DNA of 64,000 nucleotides, taken from assembly GCF_028858725.1 (NCBI RefSeq), contig NC_084773.1, forward strand, positions 4,392,350 through 4,456,349. Reading direction: 5' to 3'. Below, one piece after another: positions 52,001 through 61,000 of this stretch. Numbering within the stretch: the stretch's first letter is position 1; the number at the start of each line of letters is the position of its first letter. The notes beneath the pieces are model-generated. The model had not been told where the DNA came from. It did not search any database and was given only the letters and a program-made list of their open reading frames with translations. Source of the DNA: Colius striatus. Its lineage: Eukaryota > Chordata > Aves > Coliiformes > Coliidae. The translations under genes were made by a program, and so were the position numbers.

Positions 52001-55000
52001 GCCCTCTGCCTCATGGAGGTGACTGGGGGCAGCTGAGCTGGGGCTGTGGGCAGAGACTGGCTCCAGGTGCTGGTACAAGCATCCTGCATTTCCCATACAG
52101 CAGGTGGGTTCTCCTGCCTGCTTAAGAGGGGACAGACCACCTTTTCCACTTGCAGTGTGGCTGAGGCAGGGGTGCTCCATTGTGACAGCAAGACCTGAGT
52201 GTGGGGTTTGCATCAGTGGGGCAAAAACCCATGGCCCCATTGGGTGTTACCTCATCACTGTGCCTCCTGGGCTGCTCTGCATTGAGCTTGGGAGGAGAGA
52301 TGCAGCCCTGCTGTGCCCTGGGAGGAGAGGTACAGCCCTGCTGTGCTCTGGGAGGAGGGATGCAGCCCTGCTGTGCCCTGGGAGGAGGGGTGCAGCCCTG
52401 CTCTGCCCATCACACAGCTCTCTCTTTCCCTTTTCCTTCCATAGGGCTGGAGAGTGTGGACCACTACCCAATCCTCGTGGCTGTGACAGGGATACTGGTC
52501 AGGCTGCTTGTGGACACTGATGGTCAGGGGTGAGTGGCTTTTGGTTCCAGAGCAGGTGGCTTTGGGCATTGCAGCAGTCAGCCTCATGGGAGGTGGTGCA
52601 GGAGCAATGTGGGTGTGTGGGGACTGAAGTGACACGAGGCAGATGTGTATGGAGCAGGCAGAGGCCAAAGAGCCTCATGCCCCTGCAGCAGCTGTGTTCC
52701 AGTGCTACTGCTGGCTGTCAGATTCCTTCCTGTGGTGCAGAAAGGCCCTTGTGAGAGGTAGCTGTGAGGTACTGTACCAACAGCACATGTGAACCTTCAC
52801 CCTGGGATGGGGCCTGGCACTCTGTGACATGACAGCTGCTGTGGCTGGTGGTGAGTGCTGTGTGTCAAAGTGCTGTGCTGCTGTGGTGACAGAGGCAAAG
52901 TGCTGCTGCCATGGGTGGAAGGGAGCTTGTTAGAGCTCCTTCACACTGAACCCATCTCAGGAAGGTATCCAAATGTGTGCAGAATTCTCTGTCTGCCCAG
53001 ACCTGGTACAAAGGTGGCAGAAATCCTGTCCAAGCACTTAGGTGATGCCTGTTTTCAGATGAAGCAAATCTTCTTGTCTTTATGGTAACCATCAGAGAGA
53101 TGGCACTGGGGGAATGATGTGGTGGTTGATGTGTGTTTGTGCCTGCTTGTACTGCCAGCAGGCTGGCTGTCACACCCTCTGCAGCCCTGCCTTTGCTTTG
53201 TGCCAGTGTCATTTGAAGGTGGCTGACCTGACCAGAGTGCCCTGTAGGGTACTGCAGGAGATGGGGCTGTTTGGCCCATGCTGCACATCCTGCTTGTTTT
53301 CACATCTGGAGAACATGATAGTGCCTGGCTTTGCAGAGAGCAGGGTCCCATCTGGCCAAGCAGCTCAGCCCTGCAGCCAGTCTTTCAGCTGCCTCTCTCA
53401 AGGACTCAAAGATGCACACAAATATATCTAATTATATCCTGTCTCCCATGGCTGCTGCACCAGCCTCACAGCCCCAAGCATGACAACACCAAGAGCTCAG
53501 CACAAGGTCAGCAATCAGTGGCCTTTCTGGACTGTGAGCAGGGGTGGATTTTCCTCACCCTCAGAGTCCTGCTCTGTGGAAAGGGCAAACGTCATGGATG
53601 TGGTGCCATAACCAGACACTTCTTCCTGGAGGGATATGGGGAGGTGATAAAGCAATTCCCTGTGTGTCAGGCAGAGAAACCCTTCTCTGTCTCCCTGTCC
53701 CTTGAACATCTGTCTCAGGCCAGGTCTTGTGTAAAACCAAAGAGAGAAAGAGATGAAGCACTTTGTGTCCCTCAGTTTAGCAGCCTCCATAGAGCACTGA
53801 GAAGATGCTGGTGTGATGGCAATCACATCCTTTCCAGCCTGCAGGGAGACAAAAAGCTTCTGGACTGTGTCTTCTCTGCCTGCAAAGCTGATATGAAAGA
53901 GGCTGCAGAGCACCAAGCAGCACTGTGCCCTGTGTGCCAGCAGCACCCTCTGTGCCCTGGGCAGCACCAGGAGCTGATGGATCCTGCAGCTGGGAAGAGG
54001 CAGGGCTCTGACTGAACTTGGAGGGCTTTGTGGTCACCTCCTTAGGCACTAGAAAGAACAATGCAAGAAAAGCATCAGGTCCTTATGGTGGACCTAGAAG
54101 ACGAGCAGCAGAAGCTCTGGGTGGAAGAGGAGGAAGCACAGGGAGATGTGTCTGTAAAACAAAGTGCATCTGCCTGATCTTGCAAAGCCCTGCACTGAAG
54201 CTGAGGTTTGATACAGCACTGATCTATGAAAGCAAGCAAAGGTTGCAGTGAGGACACTGAGGTCCAGCACTCTGGATTGAGGACCAGGGTGTGAGTGTTG
54301 TACCTCACTTACTTACAGAGGAGTTATGCTCTGTGCAGGTATGTTGAGAAACAGCAAACAGGGTTGGGATGGTGAAAAACAGGGGGTGTGAGAGGACACA
54401 CAGAGGTTATTCTACTGCCCTTGCGTTCCTTGAGGGTTCAGTCCTGGTTTGATCCTGTGTGCAGGTGCCTTGGCACCACATGGTGCTGAAGATTGGATGT
54501 GCAGCTGGGGTGAGCAGAGCCCCATAGGGATGGGTGTCCTCCCCACAGTCACCCAGAAGCCAGACACATGGTACAGGTCAACAGCAGCTGGCCCAGGGCA
54601 ATGAGAAGTGTGTCTCCAGGCACCTGAGTGAGAGGATGGCCCATGGAGTGGCAGTGGAGAATCTGAACCTGCCAGGGGCCTGTATCCTCCATGGGAGATG
54701 ATTGCCATGGGCCATGTTGCTGCAAAGGAGTAACTGGAGAGATTTAAAGGCTGCCATATGTAACCAGTCTGGCCAGAGCAGACCTGGTTGTGTGAACTCA
54801 GATGGAGACAGCTTCTCTTTTCCCTTTCCCCTGTGTCTCAGTGCAGCGAGCAGGATCACAGGATGGGCCTTTTTCCTTCCTCAGCAGCACTTGCCCCAAG
54901 CTGTGCTGGAAGAAGGTAGAAATCTCTTCCAGGTCCCATTTGATAATTCCCACGAGTTCCTGACAGAGATTGTCCAGCCCATGTTAGCATGTAGGAACTT

Positions 55001-58000
55001 CCCTTGGGACACTTCTGTGTGGGAAGGACCAGGGACACTGGCTGTTACCCTGCCCCAGGGGGTGAGGACGGGACCTTGGCTGACTCTCCTTGGCTTGCCT
55101 GTGGTTTTCCTGGCTGCATCTAACCCAGCAAACTGACACTGTGAACAGGCATTTGGCTGGTCCTGGGACAGAGAGGATGGGTTCATGTGGGAGGTGAAGG
55201 AGTGAGGTCCCAGTTATGAAGCCAAAACATTGCAGTGAGCACAGTGGGAGTAAGGACAGCAGGGCCCTGCCAACTCCTCCAGCCACGTTAGCAGGACACA
55301 GTCGGCTGCCTCACCCAGCACAGGACACTCAGCCAGGCATCAAGTCCCCTTGCTACGGCCTCCTGGCGTCAAACAGCCATTAAGCACGAGAAAAAGGAAC
55401 ATTGCCCAGACTGGGATGTGATGAGACAGTTGATACATGGTACACCTCAGTCCCTGGATGCAGAGGGCTGTGCTTTTGAGAGAGCAGAAGTGCATTTCCT
55501 CAGCAGGATGGCTGGTGCTGCTGGTGGTGAGCCACAGCTTCAGTGCCCACCCTGCCCAGCCTTACTGGTGGCTGTGGCACAGCTTCAGAGCCCACCCTGC
55601 CCAGCCTTACTGGTCGCTGTGGCACAGCTTCAGTGCCCACCCTGCCCAGCCTTACTGGTGGCTGTGGCACAGCTTCAGAGCCCACCCTGCCCAGCCTTAC
55701 TGGTCGCTGTGGCACAGCTTCAGTGCCCACCCTGCCCAGCCTTACTGGTGGCTGTGGCACAGCTTCAGAGCCCACCCTGCCCAGCCTTACTGGTGGCTGT
55801 GGCACAGCCTGGGCATTTCCCAGCTCAACTCCTTCACAGGGTGCCACGAACTCTGCAAACAGGGTGTCATGGTTTTGTGTGGAGCTGTTTCTGGTAACAG
55901 GGGAAGGAGCAGAGGGAAAATTAGTGCAGGAAACAGGCAGGACCCCAGCTGAGGATCTTCTAGTTCCCAGCAGGAGCGTGGCAGCTGCCTGTCCCTGGAG
56001 GGCTCCTGGGAGGGAGTGAGAGCTCCCTGGCAGGTGTGAGCAGAGCTGCCTGATGCTGGTGGCTGTGCTGCCTCACCAACAGGCCACAGCTTCACCGTTT
56101 AAAGCTGTTTTGGCTTCTGCAGTGTTACTGTAAGACTGCTCAGGCTTCCTGACCAGCTGCCCCATCTCAGCCCACAGGTGTGGGAGCAGTTGGGCAGCAC
56201 CTTTGTTGTGGGAGTCTGTGTGCCTAGCAGGGCTGAGGGGCAGGGAGGCCCATGTACTGCCCAGGGGCCAGGCCCTGCTGCCAGAGGCCTGGCTTTGCAG
56301 CGAGGAGAGGGACGGCAGCATCTGATGAGCTGAGGCAGGAGTTGGACTGAAGTGTTGAGGCCATGCCAGAGACCCTGGCTGCCTTCAGCCAGTATCATCC
56401 CCCCATTTGTCTGCTAAATAATTGAGCAGATTCTCTATTAAGGCTCCTTTGGAGTGAGCTAATGGAGCAGTGTTGGCCAGAGCTTGTGTCAGGATGCAGA
56501 GCAGAGCGAGCAGCAGGCAGAGGGGTGAGGCAGTCGGTCCCCCACGTGTGAGGGCACGTTGTAATCAGCAGAGGGCATCTCCCTTGGAACAGGCTTTGTG
56601 GAAAGTGAGTGGCTGCTCATAGCAGAGATGAGCTGTATTGTGCCAGGGCTTGGCCCCCAGTCTATGCCTCGGGCTTCCCCTGTGGCCACCATCCCCTTGG
56701 AGGCAGGGGGAGTGAGGCCAGGCAGTGGCCTCCCCAGCCCTGCCCACAGCTGATGCTCTCAGGGAGGAGACAGCCTGACCAGCCTTCAAAGAGCATCTCC
56801 CAGGAACTTCTGCCTGGAGGATGGAGAAGAGAGAGGGAAGAGCACTGTGGTCACCAGGAGGATGGTGGTACCAACCAGCAGAGCTGCAGTCCTGAGCCAG
56901 AGACAGCCACATGGTGCTGGGGATGCTGAGCCTGAGCCAGGGACCTGCCAGGATGACATGACGTTGGGGTAGTTCTGGTTGGAGCTCTGCACTCTGCTCC
57001 TTGGCACAGTGGGGATGGGTGCAGAGGGAAGGAGTGGCAGGAAAGAAGAGGCAGAGAGGTGCCCTGGACAGAGTATCACACTGGTGAGCAGGGAAGTGAG
57101 GAGACACAAGGCCAGGTGAGGGAGGCAGACAAAACAGACTGTTCAATTGCCACATGGTTTTGGGGTCACCTCTGCTGGATAAGTGACAGAAGATCTGGGT
57201 CTGCAGGTTCCTAAACTCAGCCTGTCCACCCACCTGTGTGCTTGAGCACTGCTGAGACCCTGAGGACATAGCTGGTCCCCTCTGGACACACCAGGTCTCT
57301 GCACTCCCATAGCACCCTGTAGTTAATCAAACACTAAAGCTCCTTCAGCACATGTTGCTGAGCACGCTGGGGTGGAAGGAGCTGCAGGAGTAAACATTCC
57401 ATGGACCCCTCGGTCTAAAGGAATCCTTGCTACCTTGCTCTAAAAGCTCAGACAATGAGTGGTGCTCAAGTCTTGCAGTGCTGACGTGGTGGTGAGTGGG
57501 AGCACAGAGGCATGTCCATCTCACAACTAGGGTTTGTGGTTAACAAAAGTTTGATCTTACAGTTCCTGCAAGCTGCCAGCTGCAAACGCTGCACCCTGAG
57601 CAGTGGCACTGCTGAGGCTGGCGTCTCCCTGCCCCTCGGGGCCACAGGAGCAGGCACTGAGCTGGAAATGGGGAGTGCCCAAAGGCAGCCCCTACCCTGC
57701 CCAGGCCCCTGTGTGCCAGGGCTGCTGTGCTTTGTGCTGACCCATCGCTTTACCCTGCAGAGTCAGGGAGTGGGAGGCCAGCTTGGCAAGGAGCCGGGGC
57801 TGTGATGGTGCAGATGGCTGCTGAGAGGACGCTGCATTCCTCGGGGAATCCAGTACAATTCCCAGCTCCTGCCTGGCAGAGGCTGTGCTCTGGGGCTACC
57901 TTTTCCCATGCTGAGATGATTTGCTTTTCAGGCTGCTTAATGAACTGCTTCAACAGTTCACACTGCCTTGCCTCGCTCACTGAAGAGTCCTTTCCAAACA

Positions 58001-61000
58001 TCAGGAAGGTGTGAGAGGCAGCAGCAGGATTTTCCTGGGTACCAGCAGTGGAGCCCTTGGGACAGCACCCATACAAACCTCAGGTGTGCTGTCCCTGGCA
58101 CAGTGGGGCTCAGCCTTCCCACGGGGACAGGAGGATTGCAGCAAGCCTAGAAGAGCTCTCCTGGGCTTCTCCAGGCTGGTGTGTCCCCAGAGAGGCCCTC
58201 GGGAGCTTTTCTTACACTCCAGCTTCAGTCATGAGCCCCATCTGAGGGTGCAGGTTTGCAGGAGCTCTAGTGCCTGGGAAGCTGGTGTTGGCACTGGGGA
58301 GGGGGAAGGTTTGCAAGGAGGCCTGTAAGGATGGTGACAGGCACCACAGGTGCTGGAGCCCAGAGCAGCACTTCACCTGCTCACAGCAAATCCACATCCT
58401 TTTGTCTGTGGGATCCCTGCCTGGGTGCAAAGCCAGGGCCTGGCATCTCTTCAGCTGCATCCTCTAGGGCCAGGGTGCTACTCATCAGATGCCAAAGCAC
58501 CCCAGCAGCCCCCAGCACCCTGGGCTCAGCAGGAGCACGGCGCTGGGCCACGCAAGGCGGGGACAGCAGCGGGCAGGAGCGCAGGAGGGCACGGGCTAGC
58601 AGGGCCTGGTGCTTCATGGCACCCCAGTGCCTTCACCATGCCACTCTGCACCCCTGCACCTTCACCATGGCTCTCTGCACTCCAGCAGCACCCACGGGGC
58701 ACATAGCAGCCAGGAGGGAGGAAGGCATGGGGAGCTGCGCTTGTCTCGTGACGCTGCTCTCCCCTCCGTGAGAGTGGGGGTGTTTCTGACAGGGGCAGTG
58801 GGCAGGGTTGACTTTCTGGTGGGGAAAAAGGCTGCTTGTTTCCTGGCTGAAAAAGTTGGGAGACAAGTGCTAGTGCTGTCCTGGTGCCACAGGGATCTTC
58901 CCCTCCCACCGATCACAGGGCTGCCAGTAGCTTTTGGGGCTGGGCCCCAATGGCTGTGGGGGTGTATGGATTGGGGGGGAAGGTCTGCAAAGGGTCCTGC
59001 TCCCTGTTGGCGCAGCCTGGGTTGTGTCTGGGCTGTGCTCCCGTCAGCAGGGTGTCCTCAGTGTCCCCTGTGCTGCAGGTGACAGCTGCATCCTCCTGCT
59101 TCAGATGACAGTGGCCAGCAGATGGGGGGACACCCTTAACCCTCTGCAGGATGAGGGACAGAGGCTGTCCCTGTGCCAGGGTGATGTGAGGCTGGGGAAA
59201 GCAGTACAAGACTCCAGTGAGGACAGAAGGACTCAGGCAAGTTCAGGGCCCATCTGATCCAGGGTGGGTGTCCCCAGAGTGCCTCTCCCCTGCATCTCAG
59301 TCCCACTCATCCCTTTTAGGCTCTGGATATGTCCTTGTCTTCCCAGCTCCCAGGCATCACTTTGCAGACATGCCCTCCCCCAGGACCAGCCCCTGGACGC
59401 TCCTTTCGAACCAGCCCCAGGCCACCAGCTCTGTCTGGCCACATTTACCCCTCCGGCACCACTGGATGTGAACAGAGGCTGTGAGTGAGCTCCCTGTGAG
59501 CCGCCCAGCTCCGTGTGCCGGGCCAGCAGGAACTCAGGGCTCCCTCAGTGCCACTGCTGTGCCTTCGGGCTGCGGGGTGGCTGCAGGCCACTGCCTGGCA
59601 AGGGCAAGGAGACACTCAGCCCAGCATCAGCTTAAAAAAATAGGCATTTTTATTCCAATGTAACTAGAGAATCCCGACCCGAGAGAGCAGAGGGTTACTC
59701 ACATTTATCAACAGGCTTATTGGGTTACTGCCGCTGGAGCTGGGCTGTAGCAGCGCGGTCGGCTGCCTCAAGGAGAAGCAGCGGAGGAGGATGGTGCAGC
59801 TGAGTCCTCCTTGTCCTTGGTGGCACAGGGAGCTCTGAGCGATGCAAACGGGGCGCTGTGTCCTGTCACCTCCTCCTGCTGTCGCTATTTACAGCCTCTG
59901 GGGAAGCAGAAGCTTGTAGCGTTTGCTTGGCGGCGGGGATGTATTTGGGGGGGGGGGTGTACCCACCTTGTGAGGGGATCACGCTGCCCCTGCTGCCAGC
60001 CACGGCATGCTGATGGGGTGATGGGGACTGGCATGGGCTGGGAGAGGACGGTGGCATTGCTGTCCCCAGGGGCCCTGGCCATGCGAGGACTCGCCATGGT
60101 TATTCCTTGGCTCGGGGGTCCGTGGTGGTGGTGCTGGGTCTCGCGTGCCCAGGGATGTGTCAGAGCAGCGTCCTCAGGGTCCTCATTCAGTTCAGCTGCC
60201 CCAGTGGAGTGGGGGCTTTCTCAGGTGTGCTCTGCTCGTCAGCATTACCCTTGTGCTCACAAGGCCGTTGCCAGTGGTTGATGCAAGGGGTTCTTGCCAG
60301 GCACCCGTGTGCCCCTCGGTCCAAACCCCCCCAGGAGCTCGTGGCTGAAGCAGCTGTGGGTGACGCCGATCACCCTCGTGTGTCGCAGGGGAACTGGGGG
60401 GTGCCCGGGAGCGCTGCTTCTGGCAGCGATGGAGCAGAGAGGCTCCCGGGCAGCCCCGGCTCCGCTCCCGGCTCTGCCCCGCTACGACACGATGGGGGTG
60501 TCCGAAAAGACGGAACTGATGGACTCCGAGTCCGACTTGAGCTGCAGGACTTTGGGGTGTTTGGGGTCGGGGAAGTCCTCGGCCAGGGCCAGGCGGATCT
60601 TGCCGTTGTGCGGCTCCCTGACGGGCTCGAGGAAAGCCACGTGCTTGTTGGCGCTGACCTTGCGGTTCGGCCCGTCGGTGGCGGGGGGGGTGGCGCTGAG
60701 GATGGACGACTGGGCGCTGCACTCCTGCGGAGGGCTGGGGGGAGCCGGCCTCCTGCAGCAGCTCAGGCAGCGGCAGGGCGTGAGGTACAAGTAGATGAGC
60801 ACGAGCAGCAGGCTCACGATGCAGCCCAGCAGGGTGGTGAGGCCGGTGCTGAAGGTCTCCCCGTCTGGCTTGGGGTACTGCACCGTCACGTTGACTTCGC
60901 ACAGCCTGCTGAAGTTGCGGGGGCTGCTGATGGCCAAGCCCACGTAGACCCCCGAGTGCCAGGGCTTGGCCGCCGCGATCTTCAGGCTGCCGTCGCGGGA

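Noticed and set aside
52516-52520. Alternative exon 35 donor (GATG then GTCAGG)
   Set aside because: It gives the wrong phase for exon 36; the GTGAGT donor at 52530 restores the conserved frame.
53278-54015. 245-codon plus-strand frame in RNF123 intron 35
   Set aside because: No recognised domain or splice context; a chance frame in an intron.
55538-55807. CRISPR-like regular array
   Set aside because: Units are contiguous with no unique spacers, and the genome is avian; this is a minisatellite. The same applies to 41199-41346 and 52291-52410.
55418-55952. Open frames with a perfect 15-residue repeat
   Set aside because: A 45-bp minisatellite keeps several frames on both strands open; nothing beyond the repeat suggests coding.
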